In this document: in pieces, positions 22,463 to 32,544 of the stretch
Layout: every line of letters begins with the position of its first letter
Numbering within the stretch: the first letter of the stretch is position 1
DNA from: Lelliottia nimipressuralis
Lineage (GTDB): Bacteria; Pseudomonadota; Gammaproteobacteria; Enterobacterales; Enterobacteriaceae
Assembly (NCBI RefSeq): GCF_004115925.1
Contig: NZ_SDDX01000005.1
Span: forward strand, 1-64,000
DNA length: 64,000 nucleotides
Direction of reading: 5' to 3'
Notes under the pieces: generated by a model
The model's database searches: none
Told to the model about the DNA's origin: nothing
What the model saw: only the letters and a program-made list of their open reading frames with translations
Program-made: the position numbers and the translations under genes

Positions 22463-23143
22463 TGCTCAAGTCCTCCAAACGTTGTCTTGTTAATTTGTGC
22501 TGTGAAATATGCGTGGAGAGTGATTACAAGTCAACTTTCTGAAACTGCGGTTTAATTTGTATTAAATCCGTTAAAAACGCGCCTGGTTTTTGTGCCGATT
22601 TTCATTTGAAAGGGGAAAGACTTGAGTATGGAAAGTGTGCAAATCAGCGGAAAATAATCATCCGGTTTTGCATAGTGTGTAAACGCTTCCATTCTCGGGG
22701 TGAGGTCCTGCGTGAGAGCTTCTGGCTTAATCATAAATCTGCTCAATGAATTACAGGGATGTAAACAATTAAACATCACCTCAACGTGGGATCTTTACCT
22801 ATGCAATAAAATGCTTTTTTATGCACTTTAAAATCGGAAAGTCCCATTTTTCGTCGATAGTGCGCCTGAGAGAGGGCGTGAAAGATGTAACATTTCTGCA
22901 AAGAATGGTTGCAAGAGCGGGCGTAAAAACAGCATAAAATTCTGAAAAAGTTTTATTTTAGTGAGTTTGTAGTGTCTATTTTTTATGTGAAGTGATGATT
23001 TTTATTTATGTTAGTGTGCTATGTTTTTTATTGTAGTGTGCATTAAGTGTATGTTGTGTCTGCAAAGGGATACTGGCAATTAACAACCCCATTATTAATC
23101 TGTGTTATCCTTTGCGGATTGGCGCTATCAGGAAGTCCTCGGC
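22463..23143. other. Long AT-rich intergenic region (681 bp)
   Basis: Low-GC stretch between two poorly known genes, with a T/G-rich tract at about 22970-23065 (repeated TTAGTGTG/TTGTAGTG units). No credible gene, terminator or RNA was recognised. A 75-codon ORF on the minus strand (22552-22779) was rejected. The composition suggests H-NS-silenced or acquired DNA. Confidence 0.5.
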
Positions 23144-23986
23144 ATGTATCACCTTTTCTTGGAATTCGATAATCTTGAACCCGGCGTGAAGTCTGTCGAA
23201 GATCTGAAGTATGTCATCCGTGATGATAAGCACACCGCCTTTGTGATGAGTGCGGTGGTGGCCAGATTTATCAAAGATGCGTTGATCATGAACCACACTA
23301 TCATCAGTCTGAAGAACTGCCGTTTCGCCTTTGCGAACGGGGCAGAGTTCGTCGAATTTGACAGCAAAGGTCGGTCAAGGCGCTTCACCGACACACCGGA
23401 CTGGTTCATTACACCTGGCGCGTTTGCGCGCTCCCAGTGGCTGGTGAACCATGAGCTTCACGATCTGATGACGCCGCAGTTTATCTCTACCTTTCTGGAG
23501 ATGTTCTCCGATGTGAAAAAACGTCGGGAGCACTGCAATCTGCTGTTTGATTTGCAACTCGAAGAAAGCCCTCAACGCGGGAGAAGCGGTGCGAAAGCGG
23601 CCAGCAAAACCCGTGGCTCCACGAAACAGAAGATTTCTGATTTAAGCTCGTTTGAATTATTCAGCCAGTTCTTTAACCGCCTCAAAACAGCCGTCGAGGC
23701 CAACCAGTTTCCCACGGTGCAGGTGCTGACGGGCATCGACGACGTCGCCAAAGTGCCCGCCACGCTGAAGAGCGCCGTGCGCACCTGGTTTAAAGCGATT
23801 TCGTCCGAGCTGCCGCCCAACAGCAAAAGAGTGGGGGCCGGTAACCCCGAGCTGTTTTGCGCACCGGTCCGTGCCCAAATCCAGCACATCGAAGCCTACG
23901 GCGTTGAGCGTTATTACAAGAAGCTGTCGAAGGCGATTGCCGAAGGCGGCGAGCGGTATATCGCTGATTTCACGTTTAAACTGTAG
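23144..23986 (+). CDS. Hypothetical protein (280 aa)
   Basis: No family is recognised. The ATG at 23144 has AGGAAG 9 bases upstream; a GTG 14 codons earlier has none. The product looks soluble, with no signal peptide or membrane helix. Residues 1-140 form one compact-looking part (DKHTAFVMSAVVARFIKDAL, FVEFDSKGRSRRF), 142-164 are a basic Ser/Lys/Arg linker, and 167-280 form a second helical part ending YIADFTFKL. The gene follows an AT-rich region and lies near umuDC, but has no visible LexA box. Its last 11 bases overlap the convergent ABM gene. Confidence 0.65.
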   Translation: MYHLFLEFDNLEPGVKSVEDLKYVIRDDKHTAFVMSAVVARFIKDALIMNHTIISLKNCRFAFANGAEFVEFDSKGRSRRFTDTPDWFITPGAFARSQWLVNHELHDLMTPQFISTFLEMFSDVKKRREHCNLLFDLQLEESPQRGRSGAKAASKTRGSTKQKISDLSSFELFSQFFNRLKTAVEANQFPTVQVLTGIDDVAKVPATLKSAVRTWFKAISSELPPNSKRVGAGNPELFCAPVRAQIQHIEAYGVERYYKKLSKAIAEGGERYIADFTFKL

Positions 23987-24272
23987 GGCTGAAACTGCCC
24001 ATCAGAATAAAGGTTGGCGCTTTTCGCTGGTGCTGGTTAATCATCGGCACCAGTCGTCTGAAGTGTTCGCTCGCGCAATGTGCATCCAGCGCGGCACGAT
24101 CCGGCCACTCTTCGATAAAAACGAATTGCCCGGCATCTTTCTCGTCCACATATAAATCGTAGGCAATGCACAGCGGCTCCCGTTTGGTGGCCTCCACCAG
24201 CGCGCGGTAGAGCGGGAGTACGGTCTCAATGGCTTCCGGTTTAATAAAATCTTCCGCGATGACTTTCAGCAT
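23976..24272 (-). CDS. ABM-domain (YgiN-like) putative monooxygenase
   Basis: 98-residue protein of the antibiotic biosynthesis monooxygenase fold, a ferredoxin-like dimeric barrel. The pattern is typical: MLKVIAEDFIKPEAIE, then CIAYDLYVDEKDAGQFVFIEEWPDRAALDAHCASEHF. The nearest well-studied relatives (YgiN, LsrG-like) act on quinols or phosphorylated signals; the substrate here is unknown. Good SD (GGAGAGATC) before the ATG. Confidence 0.75.
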   Translation of the reverse strand: MLKVIAEDFIKPEAIETVLPLYRALVEATKREPLCIAYDLYVDEKDAGQFVFIEEWPDRAALDAHCASEHFRRLVPMINQHQRKAPTFILMGSFSPTV

Positions 24273-24358
24273 GATCTCTCCTTTTTAAATTCCGTGTGAC
24301 TTCAACGGCTTCATTTTCGCGGGCCAGAATCGACTTGATCTGATCGCTAAATGCATAA

Positions 24359-24378
24359 TACTGTATTTATATACAGTT
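24359..24378. promoter_or_regulatory. LexA (SOS) box of umuDC
   Basis: TACTGTATTTATATACAGTT is a near-ideal SOS box (CTGT-N8-ACAG), 19 bp before the umuD start. Tight LexA repression and induction by DNA damage are expected. Confidence 0.92.
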
Positions 24379-24396
24379 ATTATTGAGTTGGCTATC

Positions 24397-24831
24397 ATGA
24401 ATCCTGTTTTTTCATGTGAACATAAAGAAATCATCGAATTACCGCTTTTCCTGGAGCGCGTCCCGTGCGGGTTTCCCAGTCCCGCGCAGGATTATGTCGA
24501 AGATCGTCTCGATCTGAACAAATTGCTCATCGCACATCCCAGTGCGACCTATTTTGTGAAAGTGAGCGGGGATTCCATGATCGGCGCAGGGATTGGCGAC
24601 GGGGATCTGCTGGTGATCGACCGATCGTTAACGGCAGAACATGGCGATATTGTGGTGGCGGCGATTGCGGGGGAGTTCACCGTGAAAGAGCTGCGCACCC
24701 GCCCGTACCTCCATCTGCTGCCGCACAACAAGCATTACTCTCCCATCGTTTTCCAGTCAGAGGACGAGCTGCAGCTCTTTGGGGTGGTAACGCACACCGT
24801 GAAATCGCACAAACATGTTCGCGCTCGTTGA
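24397..24831 (+). CDS. umuD: Translesion polymerase V subunit UmuD
   Basis: 144-residue LexA-like self-cleaving protein. The Cys-Gly cleavage bond is in VPCGFPSP; catalytic Ser is in SGDSMIG and Lys in EFTVKEL. RecA-filament-stimulated cleavage gives UmuD', which joins UmuC as DNA polymerase V. Start MNPVFSCEH at 24397 is preferred to a TTG three codons upstream. The last 17 bases overlap umuC. It is shorter at the N-terminus than E. coli UmuD and resembles plasmid-type homologues in that part. Confidence 0.93.
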   Translation: MNPVFSCEHKEIIELPLFLERVPCGFPSPAQDYVEDRLDLNKLLIAHPSATYFVKVSGDSMIGAGIGDGDLLVIDRSLTAEHGDIVVAAIAGEFTVKELRTRPYLHLLPHNKHYSPIVFQSEDELQLFGVVTHTVKSHKHVRAR

Positions 24832-26077
24832 CGTCAACAGCTTCTACACCTCCTGTGAGACGGTGTTTCGCCCCGATCTGCAGGGCAAACCGGTGGTGGT
24901 GGTGTCCAACAACGACGGATGCATTATTTCCCGCTCGGCAGAAGCTAAAAAGCTTGGCATCAAGATGGGTGCGCCTTACTTCAAGATCAAAGATGAACTG
25001 CGACGGCAAAAAGTGGCGGTGTTTAGCTCCAACTACGCCTTGTATGCGGACCTGAGCCATCGCGTGATGACGATCCTGGCGGAGATGGCGCCTGCGATTG
25101 AAGTGTATTCCATCGATGAGGCCTTTATTAATGTCTCCGGCGTGGCAAACTGCATCGCGCTTGAGACGTTTGGCCGTCAGATCCGCGAGCAGATCCTGAA
25201 AAATACCGGGCTGACCGTTGGCGTCGGTATCGCGCCGACCAAAACCCTCGCCAAGCTGGCCAACTTTGCGGCCAAAACCTGGCGTAAGACCGATGGCGTG
25301 GTAGATCTGTCCGATCCGGATCGTCAGAAAAAGCTGCTCGCGCTGGTGCCGGTGGGCGAAGTGTGGGGCGTGGGGCGGCGCATCGGCAAAAAACTCAATC
25401 AGATGGGCATTGAAAACGCGCTGCAGCTGGCGGAGTGCTCAACCTGGGTGATCCGTAAACATTTCAATGTGGTACTGGAGCGCACGGTGCGTGAGTTGCG
25501 CGGCGAGCCTTGTCTGGAAATCGATGAATTCGCGCCAGTGAAACAGCAGATCATCTGTAGCCGCTCCTTTGGGCACCGTATTACGGAGTACCGCGAGATG
25601 CAGCAGGCGGTGTGCGCTTACGCGGAACGTGCCGCCGAGAAGCTACGGGCAGAAAAGCAGTTCTGCTGCGTGATCAGCGTGTTTATGCGCACCAGCCCGC
25701 ACGCGGAAAATGAAGTGTTTTATGGCCCTCAGGCCAGCGGTCGTCTGGCGATCCCGTCGAACGACACGCGCGATATCATCCGCGTCGCCAGCCATGCGCT
25801 GGAGCGGATCTGGCAGGACGGTTTTCGCTATATGAAAGCGGGGGTGATGCTGAGCGATTTTTTCAGCCAGGGGGTCGCGCAGCTGAATTTGTTTGATGAA
25901 TACCAGCCGCGAAACAATAGCCAGGCGCTGATGCAGACTATCGATCGGCTCAATCTCTCCGGGCGTGGAACGGTCTGGTTTGCCGGTCAGGGCAGCCAGA
26001 AAAGCTGGGCGATGAAACGCGAAATGCTGTCGCCGGGGTATACGACACGCTACGCCGATTTGCCTGTGGCAAAATAG
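24815..26077 (+). CDS. umuC: Error-prone DNA polymerase V catalytic subunit UmuC
   Basis: 420-residue Y-family polymerase. Catalytic acidic residues are in [14 protein letters not shown] (D6 in LVDVN) and [10 protein letters not shown] (DE pair); the little-finger domain covers about 240-350 and the chain is full length. Translesion synthesis past bulky lesions after SOS induction. Overlaps umuD by 17 bases, indicating coupling. Confidence 0.95.
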   Translation: MFALVDVNSFYTSCETVFRPDLQGKPVVVVSNNDGCIISRSAEAKKLGIKMGAPYFKIKDELRRQKVAVFSSNYALYADLSHRVMTILAEMAPAIEVYSIDEAFINVSGVANCIALETFGRQIREQILKNTGLTVGVGIAPTKTLAKLANFAAKTWRKTDGVVDLSDPDRQKKLLALVPVGEVWGVGRRIGKKLNQMGIENALQLAECSTWVIRKHFNVVLERTVRELRGEPCLEIDEFAPVKQQIICSRSFGHRITEYREMQQAVCAYAERAAEKLRAEKQFCCVISVFMRTSPHAENEVFYGPQASGRLAIPSNDTRDIIRVASHALERIWQDGFRYMKAGVMLSDFFSQGVAQLNLFDEYQPRNNSQALMQTIDRLNLSGRGTVWFAGQGSQKSWAMKREMLSPGYTTRYADLPVAK

Positions 26078-26138
26078 TCGTTTCCCTCGTCGCGCGAGAC
26101 ATTAAACTCGTGCGGTTTAACTCTGCTTGGGGCCGCTG

Positions 26139-27071
26139 ATGAACAACGTTGCGCTAATGTACCGCCGTTTTGGTGAGCCGGAATCGGTGCTGCAACTGGA
26201 AACCTCCCGCTGCGGGCCGCTGGCTCCCGGCCAGTTACGGGTGCAGATGCTGTTCGCGCCGGTCAACGCCTCGGATCTGATTCCCATTACCGGGGCTTAT
26301 CGCCATCGCACGCCGCTGCCTGCCATTGCGGGTTACGAGGGGGTTGGGGTGGTGATTGACGGGCCGCCCGACTGGACCGGTAAACGGGTGCTGCCGCTGC
26401 GCGGACAGGGAACCTGGCAGCAGGTGGTGGATTGCCCGGCGGATCTGGCGGTTCCTGTGCCCGACTTTATCGATTCCGTGCTTGCCGCGCGCGCGTACAT
26501 TAACCCGCTGGCCGCGCAGCTGATGTTGAAACACTCTCCGCCACGGGGAAAACGCGTGCTGCTGACGGCCGCCGGATCGGACTGTGCGCTCCTGCTGGGA
26601 CAGTGGGCGCTTCAGGCGGGGGCCGAATCCGTGTACGGCATTCATCGTTCAGCGGTTCACGCCGACCGGCTGGCAGCGCGGGGGATCACGCCAATATCAC
26701 ACCATGACACGGCGGCGATCCACGCCATCGCCAAAGAGACGGATATTGTCTTCGACGCCACGGGTGGCGAGGTGGCCGAGCAGATCCTGAATTCGCTGCC
26801 TGCGGCAGGCGTGTTTGTCAGCTACGGTCTGCTGTCCGGGAAGCTGTTCCGGCAACAGCCGCAGGTGCGCTGGTTTCATATTCGTAATTATCTGGCGGGA
26901 ATGAGCGTGGCCGAGTGGCAGGGGGAGTTTCGTGAAATCTGGCCAAAACTGCAGGCCAGCCACGGCGGGGACGCCACGCTGTTTTCCCTTACAGAGTGGC
27001 GTCCGGCGCTGACGTATTACCGCGAGGCGGGCAGGATCGCGAAGCCGGTGTTTGCGATCAGCGATGGCTGA
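26139..27071 (+). CDS. Zinc-free MDR oxidoreductase (quinone/enoyl reductase-like)
   Basis: 310-residue medium-chain dehydrogenase/reductase lacking zinc ligands. Family landmarks: the N-terminal GroES-like part ([34 protein letters not shown]), then a Rossmann domain at about 130-270, where the usual AAGGVG loop appears as [15 protein letters not shown]. It resembles the mitochondrial trans-2-enoyl-CoA reductase/quinone reductase branch. NADPH use is likely, substrate unknown. Start at 26139 follows GGGG; its end overlaps tqsA by 14 bases in convergent orientation. Confidence 0.75.
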   Translation: MNNVALMYRRFGEPESVLQLETSRCGPLAPGQLRVQMLFAPVNASDLIPITGAYRHRTPLPAIAGYEGVGVVIDGPPDWTGKRVLPLRGQGTWQQVVDCPADLAVPVPDFIDSVLAARAYINPLAAQLMLKHSPPRGKRVLLTAAGSDCALLLGQWALQAGAESVYGIHRSAVHADRLAARGITPISHHDTAAIHAIAKETDIVFDATGGEVAEQILNSLPAAGVFVSYGLLSGKLFRQQPQVRWFHIRNYLAGMSVAEWQGEFREIWPKLQASHGGDATLFSLTEWRPALTYYREAGRIAKPVFAISDG

Positions 27072-28092
27072 CGTCGCTCAGCAACACGGCAATACTCTGG
27101 CCGCCCACCGTCTGCTCGAGGGCAATCTTCACGATAATGGTCAGCGGCACGGAGAGCAGCATCCCGACCGGGCCGAGCAGCCAGCCCCAGAAGATCAACG
27201 ATAAAAAGACCACCAGCGTGGACAGCCCCAGCCCACGCCCCATCATGCGCGGTTCGAGAATATTGCCGAACACCAGATTTATCACCAGGTATCCCGCCAG
27301 CACGATCAGGGCATCGTACAGTCCGCTAAATACCAGCACCTGAGCGATAGGGGGGATGGCGGCCAGCACCGAGCCAATGTTGGGAATATAGTTGAGCGCA
27401 AAGGCCAGCAGCCCCCAGACAAACGCGAAGCGCACGTCCAGCGCGGCAAGCATGGCCCACGCCACCAGACCCGTCACAATACTGATGGCCGTTTTCAGCA
27501 CCAGGTAGCGCGAAACACTGTCCAGCGCCCGCTGAATCGCCTCCATCCCCTCAACCGGGCGAGACATCATCTGCTGCAACTTCACGGGCAGCTGCGGCAC
27601 TTCAATCAGCATAAACACCACCGTCAGCAGTAGCAGGAAAATCGAGGTCATCGCGCTCGAAAGCTGTGACAGCAGCGCCGTCACCAGCGTCATGGCGGCA
27701 TTGGGGTCGATGTACTTCAGTAACTCTTCCACGGAGACTTCAATCCCGGCGCGCTGCAGCCAGGGTTCGAGATGCTGTAACGGCACGACCAGCGAGGAAC
27801 GGTACTGCGGCAAAGTGCGCGCCAGCTCGTTCAGGGAGGTGCCCAGATACGCCACCAGCAGCACCATGGCCAGAATAATCACCGTGATAAGCAACGTAAT
27901 CGCCAGCACCCGCGGGACGCGCAGGCGCACCATACGCTGCACCAACGGGTTGAGGATCACGGCGATAAACAGTGCCAGAATAAAGGGCACAATGATGTCG
28001 GCGGCAAAACGTACCCCCGCAAGAATGATCACCAGCATGCCGAGCATGATGACAATTTTCAGTCCGTTCAGTGTAATGATGGGCTTAGCCAT
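27058..28092 (-). CDS. tqsA: AI-2 exporter family protein TqsA (YdgG)
   Basis: 344-residue inner-membrane protein of the AI-2E (UPF0118) family with about eight helices; start [18 protein letters not shown] set by alignment to E. coli TqsA. Reported to lower intracellular AI-2 and affect biofilm in E. coli. The N-terminal helix pair, the [24 protein letters not shown] segment and the C-terminus match. Divergent from the mdtJI transcription unit as in E. coli. Confidence 0.93.
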   Translation of the reverse strand: MAKPIITLNGLKIVIMLGMLVIILAGVRFAADIIVPFILALFIAVILNPLVQRMVRLRVPRVLAITLLITVIILAMVLLVAYLGTSLNELARTLPQYRSSLVVPLQHLEPWLQRAGIEVSVEELLKYIDPNAAMTLVTALLSQLSSAMTSIFLLLLTVVFMLIEVPQLPVKLQQMMSRPVEGMEAIQRALDSVSRYLVLKTAISIVTGLVAWAMLAALDVRFAFVWGLLAFALNYIPNIGSVLAAIPPIAQVLVFSGLYDALIVLAGYLVINLVFGNILEPRMMGRGLGLSTLVVFLSLIFWGWLLGPVGMLLSVPLTIIVKIALEQTVGGQSIAVLLSDVSHR

Positions 28093-28267
28093 GTGAGTTC
28101 CCGCGTGACGCTTTTTATTTATAATAATGATAATAACGGCAACGCGCATTTTATATGCGAACGAAAATAAAACGGGCAGGGTAAAGAATTGAAAATGTTT
28201 TGAGTAAATCCTTAGCTTATGGTACAAATCAGGCGTGTTTAACTACCGAGGACAATTTTCATCCGCA

Positions 28268-28405
28268 ATGACGAGAAGCAATACCGCGGATAATTGTAAT
28301 ATTATGGACAATCTGTTCAGGACGTACTTTTCAAATAACACCGCTGTATTTTCCACCTCCCTCTGCCTGCTGTCCGGTGAGCAACACTGGCGCAACGCGC
28401 TATAG
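28268..28405 (+). CDS. mdtU: Leader ORF upstream of mdtJI, probable MdtU
   Basis: Open frame of 45 codons in the mdtJI leader, ending WRNAL 117 bases before mdtJ. An internal ATG at 28304 would give 33 residues (MDNLFRTYFSNN...), near the size of MdtU, the E. coli leader peptide whose spermidine-dependent translation controls mdtJI. Neither start has a strong SD site, so the start is undecided. Assignment rests on position and size; I cannot confirm sequence similarity from memory. Confidence 0.45.
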   Translation: MTRSNTADNCNIMDNLFRTYFSNNTAVFSTSLCLLSGEQHWRNAL

Positions 28406-28466
28406 TCCCGTCTTCTGCCTGAGCTGACGCCATGCGTCTGGCTATCTGATTTATTTCATATTTTTG

Positions 28467-28488
28467 GGTTTGTCGTTTTCGACAAGCC
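28467..28488 (+). promoter_or_regulatory. Leader hairpin before mdtJ
   Basis: GGTTTGTCG and CGACAAGCC pair over 9 bp around TTTT, 22 bases before the mdtJ SD. No T-run follows, so it is not a plain terminator; it may take part in leader control of mdtJI. Confidence 0.4.
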
Positions 28489-28522
28489 GCAGTGATTTAT
28501 ATTCTCATGCAGGAGAAGTACC

Positions 28523-28885
28523 ATGTTTTACTGGATATTGTTAGCCCTGGCCATTATCGCTGAAATTACCGGAACCTTGTCGATGAAATGGGCAAGCGTC
28601 AGCGATGGCAACACCGGATTTATTTTAATGCTGGTGATGATTTCCCTTTCGTATATTTTCTTGTCGTTCGCGGTTAAAAAGATCGCCCTCGGCGTGGCGT
28701 ATGCGTTGTGGGAGGGGATCGGTATTCTGTTAATCACGCTGTTCAGCGTGATGTTATTTGATGAAACCCTGTCAACGATGAAAATTGCCGGTCTGACCAC
28801 CCTGGTCGCGGGCATTGTGCTGATCAAATCGGGCACCCGCAAAGGCAAAAAACAGCCACAGGAGCCAACTCATGCAACAGTTTGA
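28523..28885 (+). CDS. mdtJ: Spermidine exporter subunit MdtJ (SMR family)
   Basis: 120-residue small-multidrug-resistance protein with four membrane helices. The conserved membrane Glu is at position 14 ([15 protein letters not shown]), and the [14 protein letters not shown] helix is intact. With MdtI it forms a heterodimer exporting spermidine. GGAGAAG precedes the ATG. Overlaps mdtI by 14 bases. Confidence 0.95.
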   Translation: MFYWILLALAIIAEITGTLSMKWASVSDGNTGFILMLVMISLSYIFLSFAVKKIALGVAYALWEGIGILLITLFSVMLFDETLSTMKIAGLTTLVAGIVLIKSGTRKGKKQPQEPTHATV

Positions 28886-29201
28886 GTGGGTACATGGGGC
28901 GTGGCTGGCACTGGCGATTGTGCTGGAAATTGCCGCCAACGTATTCCTGAAATTTTCTGATGGCTTCCGCCGTAAAGTCTACGGCCTGATGTCAATCGCC
29001 GCAGTGCTGGGGGCGTTCAGCGCGCTGTCCCAGGCGGTGAAAGGGATCGATCTTTCCGTGGCCTACGCCCTGTGGGGCGGTTTCGGTATCGCCGCAACGC
29101 TGGCGGCGGGCTGGATTTTGTTCGGTCAACGTCTGAACCGTAAAGGCTGGATTGGCCTGGTCCTGCTGCTCGCCGGCATGATCATGATAAAACTGGCCTG
29201 A
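28872..29201 (+). CDS. mdtI: Spermidine exporter subunit MdtI (SMR family)
   Basis: 109 residues, four membrane helices, membrane Glu in [16 protein letters not shown] and the [13 protein letters not shown] helix. Obligate partner of MdtJ, with its start inside the mdtJ coding region. Nearly identical to E. coli. Confidence 0.95.
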   Translation: MQQFEWVHGAWLALAIVLEIAANVFLKFSDGFRRKVYGLMSIAAVLGAFSALSQAVKGIDLSVAYALWGGFGIAATLAAGWILFGQRLNRKGWIGLVLLLAGMIMIKLA

Positions 29202-29284
29202 TGTGATCGCTGCCTGTATTTACGGGCAGCGAAATTCGCTACCTGTATTACTCTTAGAAAGAAGTGCTTTTGAGAGGGCGGCGA

Positions 29285-31444
29285 ATGTATAACCCATTAA
29301 GCTGGCGCAATATTCCCACCGCGAAAACCCTGTTTGTCATGATTTTTATGGCCGGGATCGGCCTGATCGTTTCCATCATCGCGCTGCTTTACCTTTCCCT
29401 GCACCTCATCAGCAGTAAAACCAACGAAATAGATGAACATCGTTCGGCGCTCTCCGTACAAGGGGCGATCCAGACGTCGGCCAACCGCGTCTGGTCGCTG
29501 GTGATTGATAATGCCGTCTGGGATGATGCCGTTCGCGAGGTTTATCCCCCGGTGCTGAACACCGAGTGGCTGTACAATACCTGGGGAGCGGGCTTTAAGA
29601 TCAATAATTTGTACGACGGCACCTTCGTGCTGGACGAGCATTTCAACGTGTTGTGGGGGTCGTTTCAGAGCAAAGCCTTCCACGAGAAAAACCTCGATTT
29701 TTTTGGCAATGGCCTGAAGGCGCTGATTCGCGATAACGCCGACGCGCTGCGCGCTGAGAAAAATATCTACGCCGGGATCACCCGCACGCGCCAGGGGGTA
29801 GCGTTTGTCGGCATTGGGCTAATCCGCCCGATGATTGGCCGCCTGCAGGTGCACAACGATGTGCGCCGTTACCTGGTGATCACCCGCCACCTGAATCCGC
29901 AAATACTGAGCGATCTGGGCAATACCTTTCAGATTGAAGATCTCAATTTCACCGTCGATCACACCAGCATCGCCAGCGTTCCGCTGAAAAGCTCGGCGGG
30001 CGAGCTGCTGGGCTATCTCAACTGGCAGCCGCGACTGCCCGGTGCGCAGGCGGCCAGCGCTGCGTCGAACGACATCACGCAAATTGTTACCCTGGCGGCG
30101 GGGCTGATCCTGCTGTTTATTCTGCTGAGCAGCGTCGGGCTGTACAAACTGGCGCGCGGAGAAAATCAGGCCCGGCGGGTGGCGCGGACGGACTGGCTGA
30201 GCCATCTGCCCAATCGCCGCGCCCTGATTGAGGAGCTGGAGCGGGTGAGTTTGCGCGGCGATATTGATGTCAAAAGCGTAGTCTTTATCGATCTCGATGG
30301 TTTTAAAGATGTGAATGATATTTACGGTCACGACGTGGGCGACGATCTGATCATCATGATGGCCGGCGCCCTGCGTGAACGGGTGCCGGAAGGGGGCATG
30401 CTGGCCCGCATGGGGGGCGATGAATTTGCGATGTTGATTGGCGGCGACCATTCACAGGCGCAGGCGGCGTTTGCCAGTAACGTGCTCGAATTCCTGAGTG
30501 CGCCCCTGCGCCTCGGTGAGCGCACCATTCACATCAGCGCCAGCATCGGAATTGCCAGCGGCACGCTGATCGAATGCACCAGCTCGGAGCTGTTCCGCCG
30601 GGCCGATATCGCCATGTATCACTCGAAAATTACCGGCAAGGGCCGCGTCACCCAGTATGACGCTGAACTGAACAGCGTGCGCGAGCAGCAGCTGGCGATT
30701 GAAAATGAGATCCGCAGCGGCATGGAACGCGACGAGTTCGACATCTGGTACCAGCCGATTATCGATGCGCGTAGCCAGAAAATGACCAGCGTTGAGGCGC
30801 TGCTGCGCTGGCCACGGCGTCCGGCGGGGGAGCTGGGACCGGATGTGTTTATCAGTATCGCCGAAACCAGCGGCCTGATTTATGGTTTAGGGCAGTTTGT
30901 CCTGCGTCGCGCCTGTCAGGATCTGGAGCCTTTTGGTGATTTGAAGCTGTCGGTAAATATCTCTCCGGCGCAGTTTCGCGATCCCGAATTTGAGGACAAA
31001 GTGGCGCGAATCATTGAAATGACGCGTTTTCCGGCCACGCGTCTGCAGCTGGAAGTGACGGAAACCTACGTGCTGGAAAACCCGGAGCGCGCCAGGGCGG
31101 CGATTTCGAATCTTAAAGCGCTGGGCATCGCCGTCGCGCTGGATGATTTCGGCACGGGCTACTCCAGCATCGGTTATTTGCGCCGTTTTAATTTTGACAC
31201 CATCAAGATCGACAAATCACTGGCCGGGCTGGTGGATAACGACGAACAGGCGGCGGCGCTGGTGAGCGGCACCGTGCGGATTGCCAGTGCACTGGGGATG
31301 GCGGTGGTGGCCGAAGGCGTGGAAAACGAAAAGCAGATGAAACTGCTACGCCTCGCGGGCTGCGACCAGTTGCAAGGGTTCTGGTTCAGCCAGCCGATGC
31401 CCATCGAGGCGATTATGGAATTACGTGAAATCAAATATGGCTGA
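29285..31444 (+). CDS. Membrane GGDEF/EAL cyclic-di-GMP enzyme with CHASE4-like sensor
   Basis: 719 residues. TM1 at about 13-40, a periplasmic CHASE4-like domain 41-260 (WSLVIDNAVWDDAVREVY is the family opening), TM2 about 265-290, GGDEF domain about 300-460 with an intact RMGGDEFAM site, and EAL domain about 470-715 with intact SVEALLRW, DDFGTGYSS and KIDKS motifs. Both catalytic cores look complete, so it could make and break c-di-GMP, though one activity usually dominates. ATG 29285 is preferred to a GTG seven codons earlier because GAGAGGG precedes it. Ends two bases before ydgD (convergent). Confidence 0.88.
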   Translation: MYNPLSWRNIPTAKTLFVMIFMAGIGLIVSIIALLYLSLHLISSKTNEIDEHRSALSVQGAIQTSANRVWSLVIDNAVWDDAVREVYPPVLNTEWLYNTWGAGFKINNLYDGTFVLDEHFNVLWGSFQSKAFHEKNLDFFGNGLKALIRDNADALRAEKNIYAGITRTRQGVAFVGIGLIRPMIGRLQVHNDVRRYLVITRHLNPQILSDLGNTFQIEDLNFTVDHTSIASVPLKSSAGELLGYLNWQPRLPGAQAASAASNDITQIVTLAAGLILLFILLSSVGLYKLARGENQARRVARTDWLSHLPNRRALIEELERVSLRGDIDVKSVVFIDLDGFKDVNDIYGHDVGDDLIIMMAGALRERVPEGGMLARMGGDEFAMLIGGDHSQAQAAFASNVLEFLSAPLRLGERTIHISASIGIASGTLIECTSSELFRRADIAMYHSKITGKGRVTQYDAELNSVREQQLAIENEIRSGMERDEFDIWYQPIIDARSQKMTSVEALLRWPRRPAGELGPDVFISIAETSGLIYGLGQFVLRRACQDLEPFGDLKLSVNISPAQFRDPEFEDKVARIIEMTRFPATRLQLEVTETYVLENPERARAAISNLKALGIAVALDDFGTGYSSIGYLRRFNFDTIKIDKSLAGLVDNDEQAAALVSGTVRIASALGMAVVAEGVENEKQMKLLRLAGCDQLQGFWFSQPMPIEAIMELREIKYG

Positions 31445-31445
31445 G

Positions 31446-32267
31446 CTATTCCTGCGCCAGCGCTTCCAGTTTTTCCCGAAAACCGGTCACGGATAACGCC
31501 CGGTTATCGGCGCGCCAGCGGTCTTTGGCGGCAGGCGCTGAACTTTGTACGCCAATCAACTGCCAGCCGCCGTCGGTTTTCAGCATCAGCGGAGAGCCGC
31601 TATCGCCCGGCAGCGTATCGCACTGGTGGGATAAGACGCTGTTTTGCGCCCAGCCGGTGACGATGCAGTCCGTGTGGGTGTAGAGCGAATCCAGGTGATC
31701 GACCGGATAACCCGACTGCGTGACTTTACGGTCGGCGGCTTTTAAGGCTGCCGTCAGCGCCGCTTTGTCGCCATCAAACAGAGGCAGAGGAGTGATCCCC
31801 GAGGGCGGATAGCGCAGAACAATCAGACCAAAATCCCACTCGGCTGCCGCCGGCGGCACAATCCAGCCGTCACCGTCCGGTTTTAAGCGTTTGCCTAACG
31901 ACGGATCGACACGACCTTCGATGCCGTGGATCTCATAGCGCCAGAGACCTTTTTGGGAGATAAAACGCAGCGCAACGGCTTTGTCCGGCTTGCCTTTCGG
32001 TGGGATCAGTAAACAGTGCCCGGCGGTCAGGGCCAGATGAGGTGAGATCAGGGTTGCGGTGCACAGGTTGCCGCTGGCGGTTTCCAGCTGCCCGATGGCA
32101 TCCCAGGGCGCCCCGGTCGGATCGGTGACACGCGTGCGGTCATCATGACCAAAGAACAGCGTTTTGATCTCTTTGGCAGCCATGGCGCTATCATCGCCAT
32201 CGTCTGCATGTGCCAGGCCTGAAAAGAGACAGAACGTTCCCAGTAACAACACAACAGTTTTCCGCAT
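31446..32267 (-). CDS. ydgD: Trypsin-like serine protease YdgD
   Basis: 273 residues with a signal peptide (cut near AHA|DD), close to E. coli YdgD. Chymotrypsin-fold triad is visible: His in [10 protein letters not shown], Asp in [10 protein letters not shown], Ser in [10 protein letters not shown]. Periplasmic or exported protease of unknown substrate. It lies downstream of asr and ydgU on the same strand, as in E. coli. Confidence 0.92.
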   Translation of the reverse strand: MRKTVVLLLGTFCLFSGLAHADDGDDSAMAAKEIKTLFFGHDDRTRVTDPTGAPWDAIGQLETASGNLCTATLISPHLALTAGHCLLIPPKGKPDKAVALRFISQKGLWRYEIHGIEGRVDPSLGKRLKPDGDGWIVPPAAAEWDFGLIVLRYPPSGITPLPLFDGDKAALTAALKAADRKVTQSGYPVDHLDSLYTHTDCIVTGWAQNSVLSHQCDTLPGDSGSPLMLKTDGGWQLIGVQSSAPAAKDRWRADNRALSVTGFREKLEALAQE

Positions 32268-32369
32268 ATCACACTCTGGTGGGGTAATTATGATTATAAA
32301 AAGTTGAACCCTATGAAAATACTATAGACGGGACGGCGTTAAAGTGGGAGTAAAATCAGCGTGCTACAA

Positions 32370-32453
32370 TCAGGAAAGATAAAACATGCTGGCGATAATC
32401 GCGCATAAAATAAGCGTGATAAGAATGAACTCAAACCGATAGCGCCGCAGCAT
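32370..32453 (-). CDS. ydgU: Small membrane protein YdgU (27 aa)
   Basis: 27-residue ORF between asr and ydgD, the E. coli position of ydgU. Product begins MLRRYRFEFILITLILCAI and ends FYLS: a basic N-terminus followed by one hydrophobic helix, oriented N-in. GGAGGG stands four bases before the ATG, a strong SD. Length equals E. coli YdgU as I recall it. Likely made together with asr in acid. Confidence 0.8.
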   Translation of the reverse strand: MLRRYRFEFILITLILCAIIASMFYLS

Positions 32454-32544
32454 ACGCCCTCCGGATAAAAAAACGGCGCCGATAAATACAGCTCAGCGCC
32501 GGTTTAGCAACGTGCCCGCGAGGGGCACGGTTTAGCGAGTGCGA

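Noticed and set aside
22552-22779. 75-codon minus-strand ORF in the AT-rich gap
   Set aside because: SD directly abuts the first ATG, composition is unlike protein (many Phe/Cys/Asn from AT-rich sequence) and no domain pattern is visible.
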